From Christiangramia sediminis (lineage in GTDB: Bacteria; Bacteroidota; Bacteroidia; Flavobacteriales; Flavobacteriaceae), in NCBI RefSeq assembly GCF_020552705.1, contig NZ_JAJBZG010000005.1, positions 62,001 through 126,000 on the forward strand: DNA of 64,000 bases, read 5' to 3'. Numbering within the stretch: position 1 is the first letter of the stretch; every line of letters starts with the position of its first letter. Both the position numbers and the translations under genes were made by a program. Below, one piece after another: positions 27,364-36,694 of the stretch. Below the pieces are notes generated by a model. It made no database searches. It had not been told where the DNA came from and saw only the letters and a list, made by a program, of their open reading frames with translations.

Positions 27364-29271
27364 ATGAAGAAAGAAGTAAAAGTACACTCTTTATTTTCAG
27401 ATTTCGATATATCCCTTTTCAGAGCAGGAAAACATTACCGACTCTATGAAAAATTTGGCGCTCACATCATGGAAGTAGATGGAGAAAAAGGGGTTTATTT
27501 TGCAGTCTGGGCACCTTCAGCAAAGGCTGTCTCAGTGATCGGAGATTTTAATTACTGGATGGAAGGCGAACATCCCTTAAATGTAAGATGGGATGAGAGC
27601 GGTATCTGGGAGGGTTTTATCCCCGGGGTTGAAAAAGGATCGAAATATAAATACAAGATACATTCCAATAACAATGATATGAAGCTTGAAAAGGCAGACC
27701 CTTATGCCTTAAAATGTGAGCATCCGCCCAACACGGCTTCTATCGTTTGGGAACTTGACTATAAGTGGAATGATAAAAAATATATGTCTTCCAGAAAGGA
27801 CAAAAATGGTCTTGATAATCCCTATTCTGTCTACGAGGTCCACTTAGGTTCCTGGAGAAAGAATATGGATGAGAATCGATCGCTTACCTATGTTGAAATG
27901 GCCGATGAACTGGTTTCCTATGTAAAAGAAATCGGATTCACCCATGTAGAGTTTATGCCAATTATGGAATATCCTTATGATCCTTCGTGGGGATATCAAT
28001 TAACCGGGTACTTTGCACCCACATCGCGTTTTGGTGATCCTCAGGAATTCATGTATTTAATGGATGCATTTCACAAAGCCGGGATTGGAGTTATACTGGA
28101 CTGGGTTCCCTCCCATTTCCCGGAAGACAAACATGGTTTAGGTCAATTTGACGGCTCACACCTTTACGAACATCCAGATCCTCGCAAAGGTTATCATCCC
28201 GATTGGAAAAGTTTGATCTTTAACTACGGAAGAAACGAGGTAAGATCATTCCTTATAAGTAATGCTGTTTTCTGGCTGGATAAATATCATGCCGATGGAT
28301 TAAGAGTAGATGCGGTAGCTTCTATGCTTTATCTGGATTATTCCCGTGGGGATGGAGAATGGGAACCAAATGAACATGGTGGTAGAGAAAACCTGGACGC
28401 CATTAGCTTTGTTCGCGATCTAAATACTGAAATTTATAAAAGCTTTGAAGGAGTGCAGACCATTGCCGAAGAATCGACCTCGTTCCCGATGGTTTCAAAA
28501 CCTGTAGATCTTGGCGGGTTAGGTTTTGGAATGAAATGGATGATGGGATGGATGCATGACACGCTGGAATATTTTAAGAAAGACCCTATCTACAGGCAAC
28601 ATCATCAAAATGATATTACCTTTAGTATGACCTATACCTTTACCGAAAATTTTGTACTTCCACTAAGTCACGATGAAGTTGTGTATGGTAAGAGATCATT
28701 ACTGGTAAGAATGCCCGGTGACGACTGGCAAAGATTTGCCAATTTAAGACTGCTTTATTCATATATGTTTACCCATCCGGGAGCGAAACTTCTATTTATG
28801 GGAGCTGAAATAGGGCAGTATGAAGAATGGAATTTTGACACCAGTTTAGACTGGCATTTACTGGAATATGAACCTCATCTAGGCATCAAAAAAGTTCTTA
28901 CAGATCTTAATAAACTTTATAAGACCAGGCCTGCCCTTCATGAAAAACAATTCTCAGCAGAAGGATTTGAGTGGATCGCTTATGATGATAGTCAGAACTC
29001 CGTTTTAAGTTTTATTAGAAACGGCAAAGATCCTAAGAATTCCTTGGTGATCGTCTGCAATTTCACCCCCACCGTCTTAAAAAATTACAGTGTTGGATTA
29101 CCTGCAGGCGGAAAACTGAAGGAAATTTTCAATTCAGATGATAAGAAATACGGAGGTTCAGGATTAAAAAACAAAGTACTTAAAATTGAAAAAGAATCAT
29201 TTCACGGTCGGGAGCACTCAGCTCAGATAAACATTCCGCCATTAGGAACAGTTGTTTTTGAAATTTTATGA
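27364..29271 (+). CDS. glgB: 1,4-alpha-glucan branching enzyme
   Basis: A 635-residue branching enzyme, which is the short form. A CBM48 domain occupies about residues 25-125 (GVYFAVWAPSAKAVSVIGDFNYW). The GH13 barrel follows, with GLRVDAVASM (nucleophile Asp316), TIAEESTSFP (acid/base Glu369) and LPLSHDEVVYGKRSL (transition-state Asp). It branches the chains made by GlgE. The gap to the maltokinase is 9 bases. Confidence 0.96.
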   Translation: MKKEVKVHSLFSDFDISLFRAGKHYRLYEKFGAHIMEVDGEKGVYFAVWAPSAKAVSVIGDFNYWMEGEHPLNVRWDESGIWEGFIPGVEKGSKYKYKIHSNNNDMKLEKADPYALKCEHPPNTASIVWELDYKWNDKKYMSSRKDKNGLDNPYSVYEVHLGSWRKNMDENRSLTYVEMADELVSYVKEIGFTHVEFMPIMEYPYDPSWGYQLTGYFAPTSRFGDPQEFMYLMDAFHKAGIGVILDWVPSHFPEDKHGLGQFDGSHLYEHPDPRKGYHPDWKSLIFNYGRNEVRSFLISNAVFWLDKYHADGLRVDAVASMLYLDYSRGDGEWEPNEHGGRENLDAISFVRDLNTEIYKSFEGVQTIAEESTSFPMVSKPVDLGGLGFGMKWMMGWMHDTLEYFKKDPIYRQHHQNDITFSMTYTFTENFVLPLSHDEVVYGKRSLLVRMPGDDWQRFANLRLLYSYMFTHPGAKLLFMGAEIGQYEEWNFDTSLDWHLLEYEPHLGIKKVLTDLNKLYKTRPALHEKQFSAEGFEWIAYDDSQNSVLSFIRNGKDPKNSLVIVCNFTPTVLKNYSVGLPAGGKLKEIFNSDDKKYGGSGLKNKVLKIEKESFHGREHSAQINIPPLGTVVFEIL

Positions 29272-29336
29272 ACAAGCATATAATTATTCAAGGGAATAAA
29301 CTTCTTTTGTAACTGGCTAAAAAAGATTGCAAGACT

Positions 29337-31736
29337 ATGATTACCAACACAGAACTAGAACACAAGGGGAATCTATACCCCAGCGGATTAATATCATTTG
29401 AGCACGACCAGGATACTATAAATTTTATCACCAAGAACGGAGTTAGACTTCAAATTACGGTTCTTCGGGATAATATGTTAAGACTTCGTTATTCTACAAA
29501 TGGCATTTTTGAGAACGATTTCTCTTATGCGGTAGATGAAGATCATCCACATGGATTCAATCAGCTTAAAGTTGATGAAACTGAAACCCATATTGTGATC
29601 ACCACAGAAAAATTTCTTTGCAGGGTAGCAAAAGACGATATCAGGGTGGGAATGTATGAACTCAACGGAAAACCGATTCTTGAAGACGAATTGGGTTTCC
29701 ATTGGGAAGAAAGCTTTGAGTTTGGAGGGAATTTCGTCAAGATGAGTAAATCTTCCAAAGAACAGGAGAATTTCTTCGGTTTGGGGGATAAACCTACTAA
29801 TTTCAACCTTAAGGGAAAACGTCTCAGTTTATGGAATACAGACCAGTATGCCTACGGAAAGGATACTAACGAGCTTTATAAAGCAGTTCCTTTCTATATG
29901 GGACTTCACAATAATCTTTCCTACGGAATATTCTTTGACAATACCTTTAAAACTCATTTCGATTTTTGCAGTGAAAGAAGGCATGTCACCAGCTTTTGGG
30001 CAGATGGTGGAGAGATGAATTACTATTTCATCTACGGCCCGCAAATGGCCGATGTACTTACTACCTATACCGATCTCACCGGTAAACCTGAATTACCCCC
30101 AATGTGGGCTTTAGGTTTTCACCAGTGTAAATGGAGCTATTATCCGGAAAGCAAGGTAAAAGAGATCACTTCAAGATTCAGGGAATTGAATTTTCCCTGT
30201 GACGCGATCTATCTGGACATTGATTATATGGACGGTTTTCGATGTTTCACCTGGAATAAGGAATATTTTCCAGATCCAAAACGGATGGTACGTGAGCTGG
30301 AAGAAGATGGTTTTAAAACCGTTGCGATCATAGATCCCGGAATTAAGATTGACCTCAGTTACGATATTTTTAAAGAAGCCCTGGAAAATGATTATTTCTG
30401 TCGAAGAGCAGATGGGCCTTATATGAGAGGTAAAGTATGGCCCGGGGAATGTTATTTCCCAGATTTTACCAATCCTGAAGTTAGAGAATGGTGGAGCGGA
30501 TTATACAGAGAGCTAATTGGAGACATCGGTGTTAAAGGCGTGTGGAATGACATGAATGAACCTGCTGTAATGGAGGTTCCGGGAAAAACTTTTCCGCTTG
30601 ACGTGAGACATGATTATGATGGTCACAGATGTAGCCATCGTAAAGCTCATAATATTTACGGGATGCAGATGGCTCGCGCGACTTATGAGGGAGTGAAGAA
30701 ATTTAATTTCCCAAAAAGACCATTTATCATTACCCGTGCGAATTATTCAGGAGGACAACGATATACCTCAACCTGGACCGGGGATAACGTGGCTAGCTGG
30801 GAACATTTATGGCTGGCAAACGTTCAAATCCAGCGACTTTGCATGAGTGGAATGAGTTTTTCAGGCTCTGATATTGGAGGATTTGCCGAGCAGCCTTCGG
30901 GAGAACTTTACACCCGATGGTTACAATTAGGGATTTTCCATCCTTTTTGTAGAGTTCACTCTTCCGGAGATCACGGAGAGCAGGAACCATGGTTCTTTGG
31001 TGAGGAAGTACTTGATATTGCCAGAAAATATGTAGAATTGAGATATCAGCTTTTACCATATTTGTATACCGCATTCCATAAATATGTGCAGGAAGGCTCC
31101 CCAATTTTAAAACCACTGGTATATTACGATCAGGAAGATGTACAAACCCACTATAGGGCAGATGAATTCATTTTTGGAAATCAGATTCTTGTATGTCCTG
31201 TTCAGGAGCCAAACGTACAGGGAAGAAGAATGTATATCCCTCGTGGGAAGTGGTACAACTTCTGGAATGATAAACTGGTGACCGGAGGTAAGGAAATGTG
31301 GGTAGATGCGCCTTTAGACACGATCCCTATTTATATAAAGGAAGGAGCTATAATTCCAAAATATCCGGTTCAGCAATATGTTGATGAATTGAAAATTGAA
31401 GAAATAAGCCTGGATGTTTATTTTAAGCTGGGTAAGGAAAGTTCTGAATTTTATGAGGATGCGCATGATGGATATGAGTATCGCCAAAATATTTACAGCC
31501 TGCGTACTTTCAAACTTACGGGAAGAGAAGATGCGATCATTGTTCAGCAACATAAAAGCGGTAGATATTCTGCTTCTTACACAAGATTCAAACTGAAATT
31601 TCACGGCCTGCCTTTTGAAGTCAAAAAAGTGATCTTCGAGAATGAAGAAGTTCCTTTAGAGAAGCTTCAGTATAATGCTGAAGAAAAAACGATTATCGTA
31701 GACAAAGAATTCAGCGATATTCATCTGGTAGGATAA
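29337..31736 (+). CDS. GH31 alpha-glucosidase, cytoplasmic
   Basis: 799 residues without a signal peptide. The GH31 nucleophile lies in GVWNDMNEPAVM (Asp405) and the acid/base in TSTWTGDNVASW (Asp483). IYLDIDYMDGFRCFTW and the N-terminal galactose-mutarotase-like beta domain (GLGDKPTNFNLKGKRLSLWN) are typical of family alpha-glucosidases. It probably degrades or trims internal alpha-glucan or maltose. Last gene of the operon, 65 bases after glgB, before a strong terminator. Confidence 0.93.
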   Translation: MITNTELEHKGNLYPSGLISFEHDQDTINFITKNGVRLQITVLRDNMLRLRYSTNGIFENDFSYAVDEDHPHGFNQLKVDETETHIVITTEKFLCRVAKDDIRVGMYELNGKPILEDELGFHWEESFEFGGNFVKMSKSSKEQENFFGLGDKPTNFNLKGKRLSLWNTDQYAYGKDTNELYKAVPFYMGLHNNLSYGIFFDNTFKTHFDFCSERRHVTSFWADGGEMNYYFIYGPQMADVLTTYTDLTGKPELPPMWALGFHQCKWSYYPESKVKEITSRFRELNFPCDAIYLDIDYMDGFRCFTWNKEYFPDPKRMVRELEEDGFKTVAIIDPGIKIDLSYDIFKEALENDYFCRRADGPYMRGKVWPGECYFPDFTNPEVREWWSGLYRELIGDIGVKGVWNDMNEPAVMEVPGKTFPLDVRHDYDGHRCSHRKAHNIYGMQMARATYEGVKKFNFPKRPFIITRANYSGGQRYTSTWTGDNVASWEHLWLANVQIQRLCMSGMSFSGSDIGGFAEQPSGELYTRWLQLGIFHPFCRVHSSGDHGEQEPWFFGEEVLDIARKYVELRYQLLPYLYTAFHKYVQEGSPILKPLVYYDQEDVQTHYRADEFIFGNQILVCPVQEPNVQGRRMYIPRGKWYNFWNDKLVTGGKEMWVDAPLDTIPIYIKEGAIIPKYPVQQYVDELKIEEISLDVYFKLGKESSEFYEDAHDGYEYRQNIYSLRTFKLTGREDAIIVQQHKSGRYSASYTRFKLKFHGLPFEVKKVIFENEEVPLEKLQYNAEEKTIIVDKEFSDIHLVG

Positions 31737-31756
31737 CGATCATAATCCCTAAAAAT

Positions 31757-31799
31757 CAATTAGCCTGTCTCATCATTGGATAAAGACAGGCTAATTTTT
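31757..31799. terminator. Bidirectional terminator between GH31 and the HTCS-like regulator
   Basis: A 12-bp perfect stem ATTAGCCTGTCT / AGACAGGCTAAT (31759-31770, 31784-31795) with flanking A- and T-runs. It serves the convergent glgE operon and the regulator gene. Confidence 0.9.
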
Positions 31800-31811
31800 G
31801 TCAGGGTAATA

Positions 31812-34800
31812 TTAAATAGATTTATCTTCTACGGCATCGGTTAAACTGTAGCCATAAAATTTCTTAAAGGAACTGTAGAAAAGCTTAGGGCTCGAAAAGC
31901 CAGATTTATAGGCCACTTCCATCACATTCATATCTGTATGTTCCATCAGGTCCCTGGCATAATTGAGCCTTGTGAACTCCATAAAATCCTGAGGTGAAAG
32001 ATTTACCAGGCTTTTCAGTTTCATAAATAAAGTATTACTGGTAATTCCCAGTGCAGCGCTGAGGTCATGGACTGAAAAATTCTCATTCCTGATATTTTGT
32101 ACCACGATATCGCTAAGATTGGTAATAAATTTTTCATCGCTCTCATTTCTGAACTTTACCTCCACCGCTTCTATATGCGATCTCACATATGAATTTCTCA
32201 AATCCATTTGCCAGGTAAGGATCCGGGTGATCTTAGCAAGTAGTAAATTAATATCTATAGGTTTTCTAAGAACTTCTACCATCTCCTCCAACTGATCATT
32301 TCCAAGAACCTGATCTTCTTCAGCAATCAGAAAGATATTGATGTGATTAAGACCAATATTTCTTTTCAGCATTTTTGAAAGCTGAAAGGCATTCATATCT
32401 GGAAGAACCATAGCTGAAATGATAATATCAGGAAATATCATCCCGGCTTTCTCAATTCCTTCTTCTGCAGTCCCGGCCTGATATATCTGGCAATATTTAC
32501 CAATATTGTTTACCAGCAGATTTCTTGTTTCCACATCGTTTTCTATGATCAGGATCTTGCTTTCGCTAAAATTGGTGATCTCTACAGGAAACTCGGTTTT
32601 TTGCACCGGTTTGGTCTTTTCGGCTTTAAAAATAGCCGCCGCTCTTTCCGGCACTTTTCGATAATCTTCCTTCTTATTTTTTAGAACCGCTGTAAAAGTT
32701 GAACCTTCATTTTTTTCAGTTTCATAACTAAAGCTTCCTCCCGCCTTCGATATGAGATCCTGCGCTTTCAAAATATATTTTAAACCACCTTTATCGCGGA
32801 ACTTCGTTTTTGGATTTAAAGATTTTTTCTTTTCAAGGACCTTAATATCATGTTCAGGGATTCCCCTTCCATTGTCAGTGATCTGTAGTTTAAGATCTCC
32901 CACACTGGTCTGGATAAGATTAATGATAAGTTTACCCTTATTGAAGGAATATCCGGCGCTTCCTGAAATAAGACTGAAAATTATCTTATCCAGCATTTCC
33001 ATATTATAATAGAATTCTGAATTCCCCCATTGATTGTTCATGATCACTTCCAGTTCTTTCATCTTATAAACCGGCTCAATATCTTTTATCACCTGCGGAA
33101 GATGATTTTGGATATTGATCTTTGAGATCTCATAAACCGATTGCTGATAATTAAAATTTAGTATCTGGTTAAAAAGTTCATCAAACCTGGCGGCATAACG
33201 TTGAAGATCCTCCGTGTTGCCTGCATCGGCTGAGGCTGAAATTTTACTTAAAGATTGTACAGCGCTCTCTACAGGCTTCTTAAATTCCTTTTGAAGCTGA
33301 TCTCTAAGTTCTGCCTTTGCAAGTTGATCAGCATTTTTAGAACGTCTTAAAAAGACAAAGACAAAGATCGCTACCATAGCCAGAACACTAACTCCCATAA
33401 ATAAATAAACACTACTTACAGTACCTCCAATGGCTTCTACATTTACTTTAAGCTCTTCCGGATTTGACCAGGCTGCGTCACCTAACTTCGCACGAACTTT
33501 GAAAATATAATTTCCAGGAGCCAGATTTGAATAACTTGCAGTATTGACTTGAGAAGGATTACTCCATTCCTCATCCAGGCCTTCCATCTTCCAGGAATAT
33601 AAGATAGACTCAGGATCAAGATGTGAGATCCCGGCAAACTCGATCTTAAAGCCTTTTGTTTCATCAATTTCTACCTGTTCTCTTCCTGCCAGGTCAATAT
33701 TCGCCTTTTTACCATCCTTTTCTGAAGGCAGGCTCATTTTCTTCAATTTCAGTTCTGGCTTGAATTCCTGCTGAGCCAGCATCGTTTTTGGTCTGAAAAC
33801 ATTGATCCCTTTGGAACTTCCAATTACCAACGATCCGTTTTTCAGTTCTGTAATATCGGCGGTAAGTTCATTTGTACTTAAACCATTCAATTCTGAAAAT
33901 ACTTTTACAGAACCGTTACCGGCATCATAAAAGGCCAGACCCTTATCTGTTGCCAGCCAAAGACCTTCATTGAGATCCCCTTGAATTCCTGTTACATTAT
34001 TGGAAGGTAAGCTCGAATCCTCACCCAGTATTTCTAATTTTTCCGATTCAAAATCATAGGTCAATAGACCAGAACCTTCTGTTGCAAATAATCCAAGGCC
34101 TTCTCTGGTGATCTTTAGATCGTTTATAGAATAATATAAAAGCTCTTCATTTGCCGTTAACTCATCCAGATCTGTAATACGGCCTGAATATGGATCTAAT
34201 GAATGTACCCTGGATTTTGTAGCGATAATGATCTTTTTAGGACCTAATTCAGCAATAGCTTTTACTCCTTTTATGGGATAGGTCTTTATCTCGTTATTCG
34301 GTTTAATCATATTTAAGTAAGCCTCTTCTCCACCAATCCAGACATTGGCCTTGGCATCTACAAAAAGTGAACTTGCCGACTGAATCTCTGTTTTGTATAG
34401 CGCATCGACTGAGTAATGAGCACGAAGCAGCGTATGTATATTGATCTTATATACACCATCATCTGCCGTGGCCACCCATAAATGATCACCGGTAGCTACG
34501 ATATCTGTAATATCATCCGGCTTATTCATATGCCGGGTATAATTAAGGTTCTTTATATGTCTCCAACGATCGGTCTCAGGATTCCAGATACTCAAGCCTT
34601 TCCCGGTTCCAAACCAGACGTTTCCCTGGGAATCGGTTTCAGAGGCCGTCACAAAATCATCGGCAAGACTGGAATAGACCGCAGGATCATTTCTGAATTT
34701 TTGTATTGCAAAGCTGGAAAAATTCTGAAGATATAAACCTTCTTTTGCCACCATCCACAAAAGGTTCTGATCATTCAGATGAATTCTATAGATATTTTCC

Positions 34801-35672
34801 GGATATGTTGCATCCTTACCGCTTATAAGATTTAGATCCTCATCCAGACGAAAGATTCCGGAGCCATTCGTAGAAACAATAATTTCATCATCAAATTTTT
34901 CCAGGTCTGTGATCTGTTCTCTGGAAAGAGCATAGACTAAGGAATATATTTTCTGGACAGATTTGAGATCAGCAGTAGCCATGAACATTCCTCCGCTTTT
35001 AGTTCCGAAGATCAGCTTATCGTTTAGAGGGAGTGCTGCGGTAATATCCAGATCATGATATCCCATATCCAGCTTATTAAATTTGCCGGATCGCCTGTTG
35101 ATAGTGAGGATGCCATTTGGACCTGCGAATACTATATTATTATTGAATAAAACAATATCTGAAGCCATCGTGTTCTCTGAAAGAAAACGTGAAATTCCAA
35201 AATCTTTTTTATCAGAATCGACGTTCAGCTTAAAAATACCGTTCTCTGCAGCCAGCCATAATTGTTTAGCCGGATCTTCCAGCATAGCATATATCCTTCC
35301 GGTTATATTACTTACAAACTGAAATTCATTTTTATGAGCATTAAAAACAGCTAGACCCTGATTACCCGAAAGCCATATTTTATTTTCAGAATCGGTATAG
35401 GTTTCAATGAATTCTGTCCCTATCTCCTTCGGTACGCCTCTGAATTTATTGTAATCTTTTACCTCTATCGAATTATAGGCCATCACCTTTACCGGAGTAG
35501 TGATCCAGAGATTATCGCCGAAATCCTGCTGGATATGCACCTCTTCAGCTTTAATAAATGATTGAACAGCTTTTATCCTCTTAACTGAATTTACTTCCTG
35601 CCCGATACCCATACCGGTACACCCCAAAATTACCAGTAAGGAATACAGAAATCTCAATTTAAAATGCCCCAA
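31812..35672 (-). CDS. HTCS-like sensor/AraC regulator with degenerate phosphorelay domains
   Basis: 1286 residues with the order of a hybrid two-component system: signal peptide, two-bladed-propeller-type sensor repeats (about 30-650), Y_Y_Y domain (about 670-745), membrane helix (about 757-778), kinase region, receiver (about 1040-1160) and AraC-type DNA-binding domain (about 1185-1286). The key residues are missing. The HisKA motif reads QKEFKKPV, with Lys795 in place of the phospho-His. The N-box reads SLISGSAG, without its Asn. The receiver reads IISAMVLPD, with Ala1087 in place of the phospho-Asp. The start is TTG, since a stop lies two codons upstream and no ATG is in frame before Met20. 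It faces the glgE-GH31 operon, so control of alpha-glucan genes by a periplasmic sugar is a reasonable guess. Confidence 0.9.
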   Translation of the reverse strand: MGHFKLRFLYSLLVILGCTGMGIGQEVNSVKRIKAVQSFIKAEEVHIQQDFGDNLWITTPVKVMAYNSIEVKDYNKFRGVPKEIGTEFIETYTDSENKIWLSGNQGLAVFNAHKNEFQFVSNITGRIYAMLEDPAKQLWLAAENGIFKLNVDSDKKDFGISRFLSENTMASDIVLFNNNIVFAGPNGILTINRRSGKFNKLDMGYHDLDITAALPLNDKLIFGTKSGGMFMATADLKSVQKIYSLVYALSREQITDLEKFDDEIIVSTNGSGIFRLDEDLNLISGKDATYPENIYRIHLNDQNLLWMVAKEGLYLQNFSSFAIQKFRNDPAVYSSLADDFVTASETDSQGNVWFGTGKGLSIWNPETDRWRHIKNLNYTRHMNKPDDITDIVATGDHLWVATADDGVYKINIHTLLRAHYSVDALYKTEIQSASSLFVDAKANVWIGGEEAYLNMIKPNNEIKTYPIKGVKAIAELGPKKIIIATKSRVHSLDPYSGRITDLDELTANEELLYYSINDLKITREGLGLFATEGSGLLTYDFESEKLEILGEDSSLPSNNVTGIQGDLNEGLWLATDKGLAFYDAGNGSVKVFSELNGLSTNELTADITELKNGSLVIGSSKGINVFRPKTMLAQQEFKPELKLKKMSLPSEKDGKKANIDLAGREQVEIDETKGFKIEFAGISHLDPESILYSWKMEGLDEEWSNPSQVNTASYSNLAPGNYIFKVRAKLGDAAWSNPEELKVNVEAIGGTVSSVYLFMGVSVLAMVAIFVFVFLRRSKNADQLAKAELRDQLQKEFKKPVESAVQSLSKISASADAGNTEDLQRYAARFDELFNQILNFNYQQSVYEISKINIQNHLPQVIKDIEPVYKMKELEVIMNNQWGNSEFYYNMEMLDKIIFSLISGSAGYSFNKGKLIINLIQTSVGDLKLQITDNGRGIPEHDIKVLEKKKSLNPKTKFRDKGGLKYILKAQDLISKAGGSFSYETEKNEGSTFTAVLKNKKEDYRKVPERAAAIFKAEKTKPVQKTEFPVEITNFSESKILIIENDVETRNLLVNNIGKYCQIYQAGTAEEGIEKAGMIFPDIIISAMVLPDMNAFQLSKMLKRNIGLNHINIFLIAEEDQVLGNDQLEEMVEVLRKPIDINLLLAKITRILTWQMDLRNSYVRSHIEAVEVKFRNESDEKFITNLSDIVVQNIRNENFSVHDLSAALGITSNTLFMKLKSLVNLSPQDFMEFTRLNYARDLMEHTDMNVMEVAYKSGFSSPKLFYSSFKKFYGYSLTDAVEDKSI

Positions 35673-36022
35673 ATCTCAAATTTTAGTTGATATAAACAGG
35701 GATAATTTAGGAATTAAAAGACTTATAAATCACTGTTTATTAAAGTTTTGGAGGCGATTTATTAAGACGATATTAACAATATAAAGAAAGAATTTTCAGA
35801 CAGAAATTTTAATTGGTATAAAAAAAGGCTAACCAATATACAAACGCATATTCAGTTAGCCTTCGTGTTATCGTTTTACCGAATAACAACATATAAATAT
35901 ACGGTGCAAACTTTTTATTTCCAATCGGTAAACTCAAAATGACGAAAACTACGGGATTTCCCCTATTATTCCTTTAAACTATTAGGCTAAAAATCCAGGA
36001 TTAGACAAAATCATCTTAAAGC
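35673..36022. other. Divergent intergenic region between the HTCS-like gene and yceI
   Basis: It holds the minus-strand hairpin at 35820-35863 and AT-rich spacer. No reading frame of note is seen on either strand. Confidence 0.5.
35820..35863 (-). terminator. Terminator-like hairpin in the leader of the HTCS-like gene
   Basis: On the minus strand AAGGCTAAC pairs with GTTAGCCTT (35855-35863 with 35825-35833) and an inner AATAT/ATATT pair extends it, followed by seven T. It lies about 150 bases upstream of the TTG start of the HTCS-like gene, with no gene before it on that strand. It could be a leader attenuator or the end of a short RNA. Confidence 0.55.
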
Positions 36023-36034
36023 TGATAACGGTCA
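36023..36034 (+). promoter_or_regulatory. Crp/Fnr-type site A, upstream of yceI
   Basis: TGAT-AACG-GTCA, followed by TAATTT. Its end is 24 bases from a -7-like box CACCTTTG (36058-36065); the ATG is at 36090. It shares sequence and spacing with sites at 40115, 41876 and 44364. Confidence 0.65.
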
Positions 36035-36089
36035 TAATTTAATAAGTACTCCTACCCCACCTTTGTACTGATTTTAAAACGCAATTGAT

Positions 36090-36668
36090 ATGAAACTTTA
36101 CAGCTCTTTAAGGATTTTGATCGCAACACTTCTAATAAGTACTGGAATAAATGCTCAATCCTACAAACTAGATAATCAATCTTCCAGTCTTATAGTAGAT
36201 GGAACTTCAAATATCCATGACTGGACCATTGAAGCAGAAAATACCAGCGGGACTATTAATATTGATCTTGATGAAGGAAAAATAGACGACATCGAAAATC
36301 TTGAATTTTCAGTAATAGCCGAAAGTTTAATGAGTGGGAAAAGCGGAATGGATAAAAACACTTACAAAGCTTTAAACACAGATAAATATAAGTCTATTAC
36401 TTACCAGCTTCAAAAAGTAAATAGTATTGAAAATACTTCTGGTAACACTTATAAAGTATCAACTAAAGGAAACCTAACGATCGCAGGAGTAAAAAAAGAG
36501 ATCAACCTCAATTTTAATCTGAAATCAGACAGCAATAAAATTGTTCTCTCCGGCGAACACAAACTCAAAATGACCGATTTCGAAATAGACCCTCCTACAG
36601 CGATGTTTGGCTCCATAAAAACCGGTGATATGGTTAAAATAAAATTTACTACTCAATTTAATAAATAA
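36090..36668 (+). CDS. YceI-family periplasmic protein
   Basis: 192 residues with signal peptide (RILIATLLISTGINAQ) and a YceI lipocalin-like beta-barrel. Family features include LIVDGTSNIHDWTIEAENTSG, a MSGKSGMDKNTYKALNTDKYKSITY middle segment, and GNLTIAGVKKEINLNFNL near the end. YceI proteins bind isoprenoid or amphiphilic molecules and are induced by stress. It leads an apparent operon with the barrel protein 26 bases downstream and has candidate site A in its promoter. Confidence 0.92.
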   Translation: MKLYSSLRILIATLLISTGINAQSYKLDNQSSSLIVDGTSNIHDWTIEAENTSGTINIDLDEGKIDDIENLEFSVIAESLMSGKSGMDKNTYKALNTDKYKSITYQLQKVNSIENTSGNTYKVSTKGNLTIAGVKKEINLNFNLKSDSNKIVLSGEHKLKMTDFEIDPPTAMFGSIKTGDMVKIKFTTQFNK

Positions 36669-36694
36669 AAACTTCAACCTTAATAATTATAGAT

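Noticed and set aside
23760-35672. Polysaccharide utilisation locus
   Set aside because: Regulator and glycosidase are adjacent but there is no SusC/SusD pair, and the enzymes are cytoplasmic alpha-glucan metabolism.
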